Assembly (NCBI GenBank): GCA_017405085.1
Contig: JAFRBB010000012.1
Coordinates: 1 to 64,000, forward strand
Direction of reading: 5' to 3'
DNA from: Eubacteriaceae bacterium
Lineage (GTDB): Bacteria; Bacillota; Clostridia; Eubacteriales; Eubacteriaceae
DNA: 64,000 bases
Both the position numbers and the translations under genes were made by a program. The notes under the pieces are model-generated. The model was not told the DNA's origin. It made no database searches and was given only the letters and a program-made list of their open reading frames with translations. Below are positions 1 to 7,630 of the stretch, piece by piece. How positions within the stretch are numbered: the first letter of the stretch is position 1; each line of letters begins with the position of its first letter.

Positions 1-1
1 A

Positions 2-91
2 GATTATGAAGAAAAAGGGATTGATTCCAAGCAGCAGTTCTTTTATTTTTTGCATTCAAAGCTTTTTTATGTCGAAAATCGTTCCAAATAG
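2..91 (+). CDS. possible 3' end of an unidentified gene cut by the window edge
   Basis: An open frame enters from the left edge and ends at a TAG at 89-91. It encodes 29 residues beginning DYEEKGIDSK and ending VENRSK. It is charged and aromatic, as a real C-terminus could be, and a terminator hairpin follows about 50 bases later. Another plus frame is also open over part of this stretch, so the assignment is weak. No function can be given. Confidence 0.3.
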   Translation, partial: DYEEKGIDSKQQFFYFLHSKLFYVENRSK

Positions 92-142
92 AAAAGCCGT
101 GCTTAACTCAGTTGTTTAAACACGACTTTGTCTTTGGTCTGG

Positions 143-162
143 CCCGGCATTGCCGGGTTTCG
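143..162 (+). terminator. rho-independent terminator
   Basis: CCCGGC (143-148), a three-base loop and GCCGGG (152-157) form a short GC hairpin followed by a T-rich run. It lies just after the partial frame at the left edge and probably ends that unit before the LysR gene. Confidence 0.55.
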
Positions 163-367
163 TTTGCTTTTACGAAAATATTTCCAAGCTGGGATTATCG
201 TGTCACAGCAGAGCGATAACCCCTTGTCCGCAAAATCAGTTGCTAAGGCAACGACATAATTTACCGATTGACACTCCCCACTTCGGAAGACCATTTCGAG
301 TGAACTTATATTGCCCGCCCGCAAAAATGCTCGCGACATCATTTCATCTATAATCAAAGGAGTCGAT

Positions 368-1285
368 ATGACCATCACACAGCTCACCTATTTTCTCACG
401 ATTGTGGAAGCCGGATCGTTAAACAAAGCTTCCGAAAAACTGTATATCGCTCAGCCGTCGTTAACCGCGGCTTTAAAGGAACTGGAAAAAGAACTGGGCT
501 TTACGCTATTTTACAGAGGTTCCCGGGGCGTCACCTTGACGCCTGAAGGCGCGGATTTTCTGCCCTATGCCGGACAGGTTGTCGAACAATATGACAACAT
601 GATGGAATACGTGGGAAAACGGGAAAGTCAAAAGAAAAAATTCGGCATTTCCACCCAGCACTATTCCTTCGCGGTCAAAGCTTTTGTGGATCTGGTGAAA
701 GAATATGACACCAAATCCTATGAATTCGCTATCCGTGAAACCATGACCCGCGCCGTCATTGACGATGTGGCGACTCTGCGAAGCGAAATCGGTATTCTCT
801 ATCTCAGCGATTTTAATCGGGCCGCCATTTTAAAGCTGCTGGGCAATGCCGGACTGTCTTTTCATCACCTCATCGATTGCGAAACCTATGTGTATCTGTG
901 GCGAGGTCATCCTTTGGCCGGCCGGGATATCATTCGTTTTGAGGAACTCAAAGATTATCCCTGCCTTTCTTTTGAGCAGGGCGACGCCGCTTCCTTTTAT
1001 TTTGCCGAGGAAATTTTGAGCACAGCGGAATATATCCGCACCATCAAAGCCAATGACCGCGCGACAATGCTCAATTTAATGATCGGACTGAACGGCTACA
1101 CCCTTTGCTCGGGCATTATTTGTGAGGAACTCAATGGTGACGATTATCTCGCCGTGCCCTTCGCGGCGGATTCCGTCTCAGAAAGCTCAGTGATGTCCAT
1201 CGGCTACATCACCAAAGGAAACAGACTTGGCCCCATCGGAAAAAACTATATCGAACAAGTCAAGAAATATTTAAATATCGACTAA
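368..1285 (+). CDS. LysR-family transcriptional regulator
   Basis: This 305-residue protein has the length and layout of LysR regulators. The N-terminal winged helix-turn-helix is clear (roughly residues 1-65: QLTYFLTIVEAGSLNKASEK, then AQPSLTAALKELEKELG, then an RGSRGVTLTPEG turn). The rest is a periplasmic-binding-protein-like effector domain. The start at 368 is chosen because AAAGGAG (356-362) sits five bases upstream; the frame is open further upstream but without a ribosome site. The gene stands alone, with an O-acetylhomoserine sulfhydrylase and cysteine synthase downstream, so a role in sulfur amino acid control is plausible. That role is inferred from position only; the effector is unknown. 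Confidence 0.93.
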   Translation: MTITQLTYFLTIVEAGSLNKASEKLYIAQPSLTAALKELEKELGFTLFYRGSRGVTLTPEGADFLPYAGQVVEQYDNMMEYVGKRESQKKKFGISTQHYSFAVKAFVDLVKEYDTKSYEFAIRETMTRAVIDDVATLRSEIGILYLSDFNRAAILKLLGNAGLSFHHLIDCETYVYLWRGHPLAGRDIIRFEELKDYPCLSFEQGDAASFYFAEEILSTAEYIRTIKANDRATMLNLMIGLNGYTLCSGIICEELNGDDYLAVPFAADSVSESSVMSIGYITKGNRLGPIGKNYIEQVKKYLNID

Positions 1286-1519
1286 CGATGCGAAAGACAC
1301 CATGCTAAATGCTGCCCGAAATAAATCTCCGTCTCCCATTGCATGACGCGCATCGAAGGATAATCCCGGGTTTGACCGTCCGATAAATGCCTTGTTTATC
1401 CAGAAACGCGTTGTGGTAACTCTGACTTTAATGAAAAATCATGATGTTTTCCCATTCTCTTTAAGATTCCCGTTTTTTCGTCGATCATCATCAATCTTTT
1501 ATCAAACAAAATAAATTGT

Positions 1520-1549
1520 CGCTTTGCTCTCATCGCAAAGCGTTTTTTT
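1520..1549 (+). terminator. rho-independent terminator downstream of the LysR gene
   Basis: CGCTTTGC (1520-1527) pairs with GCAAAGCG (1535-1542) across a seven-base loop, and seven T follow. It lies 235 bases after the LysR stop codon. Nothing coding is visible in 1286-1519. Confidence 0.75.
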
Positions 1550-1565
1550 GTTATAGTCACTGTCT

Positions 1566-1577
1566 ATATCTCGATAT
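1566..1577. promoter_or_regulatory. short dyad, possible operator
   Basis: ATATC-tc-GATAT is a perfect short inverted repeat about 13 bases upstream of the putative -35 box of the small leader transcript. LysR-type proteins often bind AT-rich dyads in this position, and a LysR gene lies just upstream. Binding is inference only. Confidence 0.25.
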
Positions 1578-1589
1578 CAAAAGGCGATA

Positions 1590-1619
1590 TTAGACAAAGC
1601 TCAAAAACCGCGCTATCAT
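1590..1619 (+). promoter_or_regulatory. candidate promoter for the leader ORF and possibly metY
   Basis: TTAGAC (1590-1595), an 18-base spacer and TATCAT (1614-1619) resemble a sigma-A promoter. It starts 30 bases before the small Cys-containing reading frame at 1650 and after the upstream terminator, so a transcript could begin here and run toward the sulfhydrylase gene. Confidence 0.4.
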
Positions 1620-1649
1620 AAACACATCCCAAAAGAAACGGAGAAAACC

Positions 1650-1727
1650 ATGATTCACACAGACAACCGATGGCATTGCCTTCGCATCAATCTCATCGGA
1701 AAAGGTTTAAGTCTTAATCGAATGTGA
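1650..1727 (+). CDS. candidate 25-residue leader peptide upstream of sulfur genes
   Basis: A short frame encodes MIHTDNRWHCLRINLIGKG followed by LSLNRM. GGAG at 1640-1643 is spaced six bases from the ATG, which is an excellent ribosome site, and a promoter-like pair lies just upstream. It has one Cys and an R-W-H-C-L-R core. Short upstream ORFs controlling cysteine or sulfur genes are known in Actinobacteria, and this one sits 731 bases before O-acetylhomoserine sulfhydrylase. Its stop codon is the first three bases of the repeat element at 1725, so the peptide may have been longer before the repeat arrived. Function is inferred, and the frame could be fortuitous. Confidence 0.45.
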   Translation: MIHTDNRWHCLRINLIGKGLSLNRM

Positions 1728-2346
1728 GCGATAAGCTCTTGACAAATATTTGGATGACCGACGCGCTTGCGCGTCAGGGCATCAGGATATTTGGCAAGAC
1801 AAACGGACATGAGCACATAGCGCGGCAGCGCGGGTGCGAATGGACGCCGAATTGCGGGAGCGTAGCGAAGCAATTCGGGCTTATCGCGTAACTTACGGAT
1901 CTTGAGACATACAACCATTTGACAAGGCAACGGACATGAGCACATAGCGCGGCAGCGCGGGTGCGAATGGACGCCGAATTGCGGGAGCGTAGCGAAGCAA
2001 TTCGGGCTTATCGCGTAACTTACAGATCTTGAGACATACAACCATTTGACAAGGCAACGGACATAAGCACATAGCGCGGCAGCGCGGGTGCGAATGGACG
2101 CCGAATTGCGGGAGCGTAGCGAAGCAATTCGGGCTTATCGCGTAACTTGCAACCGATGAGCTTACTCATCTGGCCAAACGGACATTTGACAAGGCAACGG
2201 CCATGATCACACAGCGCGATTCCACCCGCTTCGCTCGATAAGTTCACATAGACCAAACCAAAGATTTGGATGCTCACTTAAGCGCGGGTGCGAATGGACG
2301 CCGAACCTGGGAGTGCGTAGCACGTAGGGATCGGGTCTATCGCTTA
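1725..2346. mobile_element. MITE-like composite repeat element
   Basis: The element begins with TGAGCGATAAG (1725-1735), the same 11 bases that form the left terminal inverted repeat of the element at 12784-12952. It ends near 2346 with a degenerate right copy (CTATCGCTTA). Inside are three near-identical tandem units and one diverged partial unit (2280-2343). It holds no credible gene: open frames on the minus strand here are translations of the repeat. Around 2223-2280 it contains the reverse complement of the repeat found at 40634-40755, so this is a patchwork of dispersed sequences. Confidence 0.6.
1803..2148. repeat. 127-bp tandem repeat, 2.7 copies
   Basis: Units start at 1803, 1930 and 2057, a period of exactly 127 bases. 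By eye the units differ at about one base each, so amplification was recent. Each unit carries the inverted repeat CCGAATTGC ... GCAATTCGG plus a GCGCggcaGCGC hairpin. The third unit diverges after 2148. The same unit occurs once at about 12850-12952. Confidence 0.85.
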
Positions 2347-2458
2347 TTAAATAGTTTAGTCATTTCAACAATTCAAATAAAATCGAAAAACAAAAAACCA
2401 TCATGATCATCCCTCATGGATTATCACCAAAACATTTAACAAAAAAGGAGAACATAAA

Positions 2459-3766
2459 ATGTCAAACGCAATTAACGATTCCAAAAACTGGAGCTTTGAA
2501 ACCAAACAACTTCACATCGGTCAGGAACAAGCTGATCCCGTCACCGACGCGAGAGCCGTCCCGATTTACGCCACGTCCTCTTTTGTCTTTCACAACAGCG
2601 AGCATGCCGCGGATCGTTTCGGTCTTCGAGACGCCGGCAACATCTACGGCAGACTGACCAATCCCACCCAGGATATTTTTGAACAACGTATCGCCTCACT
2701 AGAAGGCGGAGTCGCCGCTCTGGCCACGGCATCCGGCGCCGCGGCGATCAATTACACCATTACCGCTCTGGCCAAAGCCGGGGAACACATTGTTGCCTCC
2801 AAAACCATTTACGGCGGCACCTTCAATCTTTTAAGCCACACCTTGCCGCTGACCAACGGCATTGAGACCACATTTGTCGATCCCGATGAAGAAGGCGCTT
2901 TCGAAGCGGCCATCAAGCCCAACACCAAAGCCATCTTTATCGAAACCTTGGGCAATCCCAATTCCAACATCATCGATATCGAAGCCGTGGCCAAAATCGC
3001 TCACGCCCATCAAATCCCCCTCGTCATCGACTCCACCTTCGCCACGCCCTACCTCGTTCGTCCCATCGAGTACGGCGCTGACATCGTCATTCACTCCGCG
3101 ACCAAATTCATCGGCGGACACGGAACGGCCATCGGCGGCGTCATTGTCGACGGCGGCACCTTTGACTGGAAAGCCTCAGGCAAATATCCGTGGATTTCCG
3201 AAGCCAATCCCAGCTATCACGGCATTTCCTTTGCCGATGCCGTCGGACCCGCGGCCTTCGCCACCTATATCCGCGCGATCTTGCTCAGAGATACCGGATC
3301 CACCCTATCGCCTTTCCACGCTTTTCTGTTCCTGCAGGGCTTGGAAACTTTATCGCTCCGGGTGGAACGACATGTGGAAAACGCCCTTCAAATCGTCAAT
3401 TATCTCAATGACCATCCCCAAGTCGAAGCCGTGCATCATCCTTCCCTTGAAAGCGAACCGAGCCACAATCTCTATCAAAAATACTTCCCGAACGGCGGCG
3501 GCTCCATCTTTACCTTCGAGATTAAAGGTGACGATGAAACAGCCAAGACCTTCATTGACAACCTCGCGATTTTCTCGCTTTTGGCCAACGTGGCAGATGT
3601 TAAATCTCTTGTTATTCATCCGGCAAGCACGACCCATTCCCAGTTAAGCGACGCGGAATTGTTGGATCAGGGCATTAAACCCAACACCATTCGACTGTCT
3701 ATCGGCATCGAGAAAATCGATGATTTAATTGCGGCCTTGGACGCGGCTTTTGAAGCGGTTCGGTAA
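2459..3766 (+). CDS. metY: O-acetylhomoserine aminocarboxypropyltransferase (sulfhydrylase)
   Basis: This 435-residue PLP enzyme of the Cys/Met metabolism family matches the usual MetY length. It makes homocysteine from O-acetylhomoserine and sulfide in the cytoplasm. The PLP lysine is Lys216 in HSATKFIGGHGTAIGG; the N-terminal block FETKQLHIGQ and NIYGRLTNPT (tetramer and phosphate contacts) and the EGGVAALATASGAAA cofactor loop are all present. GGAG lies about ten bases before the ATG. It is followed by cysteine synthase, so the two share sulfide as substrate. A candidate leader peptide and a repeat element lie upstream. No SAM riboswitch or T-box could be recognised before it. Confidence 0.95.
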   Translation: MSNAINDSKNWSFETKQLHIGQEQADPVTDARAVPIYATSSFVFHNSEHAADRFGLRDAGNIYGRLTNPTQDIFEQRIASLEGGVAALATASGAAAINYTITALAKAGEHIVASKTIYGGTFNLLSHTLPLTNGIETTFVDPDEEGAFEAAIKPNTKAIFIETLGNPNSNIIDIEAVAKIAHAHQIPLVIDSTFATPYLVRPIEYGADIVIHSATKFIGGHGTAIGGVIVDGGTFDWKASGKYPWISEANPSYHGISFADAVGPAAFATYIRAILLRDTGSTLSPFHAFLFLQGLETLSLRVERHVENALQIVNYLNDHPQVEAVHHPSLESEPSHNLYQKYFPNGGGSIFTFEIKGDDETAKTFIDNLAIFSLLANVADVKSLVIHPASTTHSQLSDAELLDQGIKPNTIRLSIGIEKIDDLIAALDAAFEAVR

Positions 3767-3875
3767 AATCAATTTGACAGAACACAAGTTCTCATACCAT
3801 AAACAATAAAACAAAACACATATACGGCAGATATTCATAAAATGTTGATGATATAATGATATAATCAAATCGAAT

Positions 3876-3919
3876 GCTCCGCGCGGTGATCAATCATATC
3901 ATTATTCCGCGGAGCTTTT
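3876..3919 (+). terminator. terminator-like hairpin between metY and cysK
   Basis: GCTCCGCG (3876-3883) pairs with CGCGGAGC (3908-3915), followed by TTTT. It ends metY transcription or, being 25 bases before the cysK start, could act as a leader attenuator for cysK. TATAAT-like sequences at about 3851-3862 just upstream could be a -10 box for a short leader transcript. The attenuator reading is inference. Confidence 0.6.
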
Positions 3920-3944
3920 CAAAAAAATCACAGGAGAAAAAAAC

Positions 3945-4877
3945 ATGGCAGATATCAAACAAAGTTCACTTGATTTAATCGGGAAAACCCCGATATTAAA
4001 ACTTAATCGTTACAGCGAAGACACGAATATCTCAGATGTTAACGTCCTCGCGAAATTGGAATATCTAAATCCCGCGGGATCCGTTAAGGACAGAATTGCC
4101 CTGGCCATGATTGAAGACGCCGAAAAAGCCGGCGTGCTAAAACCCGGCGCCACCATCATCGAACCCACCAGCGGCAACACGGGCATCGGTCTGGCCGCCG
4201 TCGCCGCCGCCAAAGGCTACCGCGCCATTCTGACCCTTCCGGAAACCATGAGTGTGGAACGACGCAATCTTTTGAAGGCCTACGGCGCGGAAATAGTCTT
4301 GACTGACGGCGCAAAAGGAATGAAAGGCGCCATCGCCAAAGCCGATGAACTGCTCAAAAGCATTGACGGCGCGGTGATTCCCGGCCAGTTTGTCAACGCA
4401 TCCAATCCCAAAGCCCATTATGACACAACGGGTCCGGAAATTTGGGACCAAACCGACGGCAAGGTGGATATTTTCATCGCCGGCGTCGGAACCGGCGGCA
4501 CCATCACCGGTGTCGGTGAATATTTAAAAGAAAAAAATCCCGCCGTTGAAATCATCGCCGTCGAACCGGCCACCTCACCCGTTCTCTCCAAAGGTGAAGC
4601 GGGGCCCCACAAAATCCAGGGCATCGGCGCCGGTTTTGTGCCCGACGTCCTCGACACCGGCATTTATGACGAAATTATCACCATCGACAACGAAGACGCT
4701 TTTGCCGAAGGCAAACGATTCGCCCGTACCGAAGGCATTTTGGTCGGCATTTCCTCCGGCGCCGCCCTCAAGGCCGCGAGAATCATTGCCCATCGTGAAG
4801 AAAACAAGGGTAAAACCATTGTTGTGCTCCTTCCCGATTCCGGTGACCGCTATTTATCGACACCGCTCTTTTCTTAA
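3945..4877 (+). CDS. cysK: cysteine synthase (O-acetylserine sulfhydrylase)
   Basis: This 310-residue PLP fold-type II enzyme makes cysteine from O-acetylserine and sulfide. The PLP lysine is Lys48 in [15 protein letters not shown]. The substrate loop [12 protein letters not shown], the phosphate-binding [12 protein letters not shown] and the C-terminal [14 protein letters not shown] are intact, and the length is typical for CysK/CysM. AGGAG precedes the ATG by about eight bases. It follows metY with a hairpin between. A second, diverged paralogue is at 14828-15745. It is assigned as the A-type enzyme on overall motif pattern; CysM-like specificity cannot be excluded. Confidence 0.95.
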   Translation: MADIKQSSLDLIGKTPILKLNRYSEDTNISDVNVLAKLEYLNPAGSVKDRIALAMIEDAEKAGVLKPGATIIEPTSGNTGIGLAAVAAAKGYRAILTLPETMSVERRNLLKAYGAEIVLTDGAKGMKGAIAKADELLKSIDGAVIPGQFVNASNPKAHYDTTGPEIWDQTDGKVDIFIAGVGTGGTITGVGEYLKEKNPAVEIIAVEPATSPVLSKGEAGPHKIQGIGAGFVPDVLDTGIYDEIITIDNEDAFAEGKRFARTEGILVGISSGAALKAARIIAHREENKGKTIVVLLPDSGDRYLSTPLFS

Positions 4878-4909
4878 AGCCATAACCGGAAGGGCAAAAT
4901 CATTTTGAT

Positions 4910-4978
4910 AAAATTGTCTGATTTCGTCTTCGCGTGAATTCACCACACCCATCACGCCGCGGAATCGGACAATTTTTA
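4910..4978 (+). terminator. long terminator hairpin after cysK
   Basis: A 13-bp stem with one G-U pair joins bases 4911-4923 to about 4963-4975. It contains an inner GCGTGA/TCACGC hairpin and is followed by a T-rich run. It separates cysK from the amidotransferase gene. Confidence 0.7.
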
Positions 4979-5084
4979 TACCCAAAATTCAAAAAATCCG
5001 GCCTTCTGATGCTTCATCAGCCCTTTGATTTGCCGAAAAATGAAATTGCCGACGGAAAACCGCGTTACAACATCGAGGTGTATC

Positions 5085-5861
5085 ATGTGTGAATTATACG
5101 GATTTACGGGAAAAAAAACAAAACAACTGAATAGAGATTTAACGGAATTTTTCTCTCATTCCAACGCGCATCCCGATGGCTGGGGATTGGCCTTGATGAA
5201 CGATAACAGACATTTGATTCGTAAAAGACAATGCGCGGCTCATCAAAGCAGCGAGCTTCGTCAAATCCTTCGTTCACCGATACGCTCAGAAAAAGCCATC
5301 GCCCATATCCGTTTCGCCACCGTGGGATACGATGACTATAACAACACTCATCCATTTTGGGCTGAGGACGACAGCGGCAGATCCTGGATTTTTGCTCACA
5401 ACGGCACCGTTTTTGAAGGTGGAGAAAAACTGAGTCCTTATCAGATTTCTCAAAAGGGGACAACGGACAGTGAACGCATTTTTTTGTTATTGCTCGACCG
5501 CGTCAATCAAGCCCTCCGAAAAAAAGGCGGCGCCTTGGATGCCGATGAACGCTTTGCTGTTGTGGACGGATTGGTTCGGGACATTTCCCATCGCAATAAA
5601 ATCAACTTGCTGATTGATGACGGCAGCTCATTTTATGTGCATACCAACGAGCGGGGAACACTGTATTCACAGGAAAACGCAAACGGCGTCACTTTTTCCA
5701 CGCATCCCCTGGGAAAAGCGCAATGGGAACCCGTTCCCATGATGACAACGCTGGCCTATCAAAACGGCCGGCTTTTGCGGGCCGGCACACCCCATCACAA
5801 TGAGTATATTCCGGATGAAGAAGCGATTGCTGCGTTGTTTTTGGCCTATTCCGGATTGTAG
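5085..5861 (+). CDS. class II glutamine amidotransferase, YafJ/EgtC type
   Basis: Translation starts at the ATG at 5085, which puts the catalytic Cys at position 2 (MCELYGFTG) as class II amidotransferases require after Met removal; GAGGTG precedes it. The frame is open upstream, but an earlier start would bury the nucleophile. The family blocks appear in order: NAHPDGWGLA, AIAHIRFATVGY, NNTHPFW, FAHNGTVFEGG and GTTDSERIF. The 258-residue length fits the YafJ/EgtC group. Such proteins hydrolyse glutamine, or, in EgtC of ergothioneine synthesis, a gamma-glutamyl amide. It is followed after 24 bases by a glutamate-cysteine-ligase-like gene, evidently one operon. Confidence 0.88.
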   Translation: MCELYGFTGKKTKQLNRDLTEFFSHSNAHPDGWGLALMNDNRHLIRKRQCAAHQSSELRQILRSPIRSEKAIAHIRFATVGYDDYNNTHPFWAEDDSGRSWIFAHNGTVFEGGEKLSPYQISQKGTTDSERIFLLLLDRVNQALRKKGGALDADERFAVVDGLVRDISHRNKINLLIDDGSSFYVHTNERGTLYSQENANGVTFSTHPLGKAQWEPVPMMTTLAYQNGRLLRAGTPHHNEYIPDEEAIAALFLAYSGL

Positions 5862-5885
5862 AAATTTTTCAAGGAGAAAAAATCA

Positions 5886-7265
5886 ATGAATGAACACATC
5901 CGGAAAATGCTGTATAAACGGTATATTACACCGACAGAAAAGAAAAGGGATCGACGAATCGGCGTTGAAATTGAGATGCCCATTGTCAATTTAACCGGGG
6001 AAGCGACCGATCATGACATCTGTCGGCAGGCCTTTAACACCGCTGCGGCCTACTTTGGCTTTATCCCCCATCTTTATGATCAAAAAGGCAGATGCCATGA
6101 GGCGATGCATCGGAAAACGGGAGATCTGTTTTCTTTTGACTGCTCTTACAACAATTTAGAAATCTCCTTCGGTCCGGAAAAAAGTCTCATCGACGTCGCA
6201 AGCAGATTTGCCTCGTACGTGGGCGTCTTAAATGCCAAGTTGGAAGCCGATCATCATCTTTTAACGGGAATGGGCATTTCACCCTATTATAAGAAATGCC
6301 GAAAAGATTTTATTCCCTGCGGGCGTTATCAGATGCTGGAAGGCTATCTCAAAAAAGCAACCGACTGGAAAAAAGCCGGCGGCTTCCATCCCTATAATCA
6401 TTTTGCTTCTTTTGCCAGCGCGACCCAGGTTCAGCTCGATGTGAAAAAGGAAAATCTCATTCAAACGCTAAAAACCCTTTCTCTTGTGGAGCCGATCAAA
6501 TCCCTGCTCTTTGCCAATTCTGTCATGGAAGAAGATGAACCGGGTACGTTATGCGTCAGAGATGAGCTCTGGAGCTACAGCACTCACGGCATCAATCAAA
6601 GAAATGTCGGGTTGTTTGCTCAAAATCCAGAAACCATTGATGAATTGATTGATTACATTGCTTATACCAGCATTTTTTGCGCCGAACGTGATGGTAAGTA
6701 CCTGTTTTTTTACCCGATTCCCATTGCTGAGTATTTTGAACGTGCCACCATTGTCGGGGAATATTATGAAAACGGCCGTTATCTGACTTGTTCTTTTAAG
6801 CCCGAACACCGGGATATCAACTACCTCAGAACTTATAAGCATCTTGATTTGACCGCCAGAGGCACCATTGAATACCGGAGCCTTTGCACCCAACCCCTTT
6901 CTGAAGCCTTTTCCGCCATCGCCTTTCAAATTGGCTTAAGCGAGAAAATTCCCGAGCTCTCCGAATTGTTCTCCGGTGACGCCGCCTTATATCATCACGG
7001 CCTGACGGCAGACGAGCTCAGATGTCTTTTTAATCACGCCCGTTTCCCGAATACGTTGGATGAGCGCAGATTGCGAAATTTGATCAAATCTGTTATCGCG
7101 CTTTCCGAAGAAGGTCTTAAGACCAGAGGCTATGGTGAGGAAGTTTTTCTCGAAAGTGTCTATGACCGCGCCGAAAGGCTCTCCTCCCCCGCCAAGGACA
7201 TGCAGACCATGTTAAATGACGGGGTGCCGATGAATGATATTATCTATGATTACGCCGCACTATAA
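5886..7265 (+). CDS. glutamate-cysteine ligase-like carboxylate-amine ligase
   Basis: This 459-residue protein carries the hallmarks of the glutamate-cysteine ligase/amidoligase superfamily: the acidic metal/ATP strand RRIGVEIEMPIVN near residue 25, the second strand block YNNLEISFGP, and the C-terminal DLTARGTIEYRSLCTQP arginine/glutamate block. AAGGAG precedes the start by about nine bases. It probably joins a carboxylate to an amine using ATP; Glu plus Cys is the best-known reaction, and the cysteine and homocysteine synthases upstream fit that. The class II amidotransferase upstream recalls the EgtA/EgtC pair of ergothioneine synthesis and known amidoligase-amidotransferase couples, but no egtB, egtD or glutathione synthetase is present. 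Substrate unknown. Confidence 0.65.
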   Translation: MNEHIRKMLYKRYITPTEKKRDRRIGVEIEMPIVNLTGEATDHDICRQAFNTAAAYFGFIPHLYDQKGRCHEAMHRKTGDLFSFDCSYNNLEISFGPEKSLIDVASRFASYVGVLNAKLEADHHLLTGMGISPYYKKCRKDFIPCGRYQMLEGYLKKATDWKKAGGFHPYNHFASFASATQVQLDVKKENLIQTLKTLSLVEPIKSLLFANSVMEEDEPGTLCVRDELWSYSTHGINQRNVGLFAQNPETIDELIDYIAYTSIFCAERDGKYLFFYPIPIAEYFERATIVGEYYENGRYLTCSFKPEHRDINYLRTYKHLDLTARGTIEYRSLCTQPLSEAFSAIAFQIGLSEKIPELSELFSGDAALYHHGLTADELRCLFNHARFPNTLDERRLRNLIKSVIALSEEGLKTRGYGEEVFLESVYDRAERLSSPAKDMQTMLNDGVPMNDIIYDYAAL

Positions 7266-7285
7266 AACATGACAAAAAATGACGG

Positions 7286-7324
7286 CCGCCCTTAAAACCG
7301 ATATGGTTTTAAGGGCGGTTTTTG
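7286..7324. terminator. bidirectional terminator
   Basis: CCGCCCTTAAAACC (7286-7299) pairs perfectly with GGTTTTAAGGGCGG (7305-7318). A T run follows on the plus strand and an A run precedes it, so it can end both the ligase unit and the convergent aro operon. Confidence 0.9.
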
Positions 7325-7336
7325 ATCGGAAAACCG

Positions 7337-7630
7337 TTATGAATGGTCTTTTGAAATGAGCGTGTGCTGCAATGCTTTGCTCTGCGCCATGACAAATGTG
7401 ATAAACGCCCGGTACATTTCCCGGTATTCGGGATTGTCAATGCGCGCCGTATTTTGATCGATGACGGCTTCTTCCCGCTCGGCATCATAAATCGGCAGGT
7501 TATTTTCACGTTTGGCGGCGGCGACGCCTTTTGCCGCGTTCATCCGCGCTTCATAAAGCTTTGCCATCTCGGCGTCGATGCGGTCAATCTCCGCGCGCAG
7601 TTCATTAAGAGTGCGTTTCGTGGCAGTCAT
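7337..7630 (-). CDS. chorismate mutase, AroQ class
   Basis: This small all-helical protein of 97 residues has the standard AroQ pattern: LNELRAEIDRIDAEMAKLYEARMNAA, then GVAAAKRENNLPIYDAEREEAV. Arg, Lys and Glu fall at the expected active-site positions. It converts chorismate to prephenate for Phe and Tyr synthesis. The start overlaps the aroC stop by four bases, and AAAGGAG lies inside the end of aroC, so it is translationally coupled as the last gene of the aro operon. It is a stand-alone domain, not fused to prephenate dehydratase or DAHP synthase. Confidence 0.9.
   Translation of the reverse strand: MTATKRTLNELRAEIDRIDAEMAKLYEARMNAAKGVAAAKRENNLPIYDAEREEAVIDQNTARIDNPEYREMYRAFITFVMAQSKALQHTLISKDHS

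Noticed and set aside
1803-2148. Possible CRISPR array
   Set aside because: The repeats are 127 bases long and contiguous, without short repeats separated by unique spacers, and there are no cas genes.
1655-2277. Two overlapping minus-strand open frames of 128 and 85 codons
   Set aside because: They are translations of the 127-bp tandem repeat, containing the same peptide several times, with no ribosome site or family resemblance.
2347-2458. SAM riboswitch or T-box upstream of metY
   Set aside because: No conserved SAM-I core, and no T-box GGNACCGCG sequence was found there. The small dyad near 2397-2420 is imperfect and not followed by T residues.
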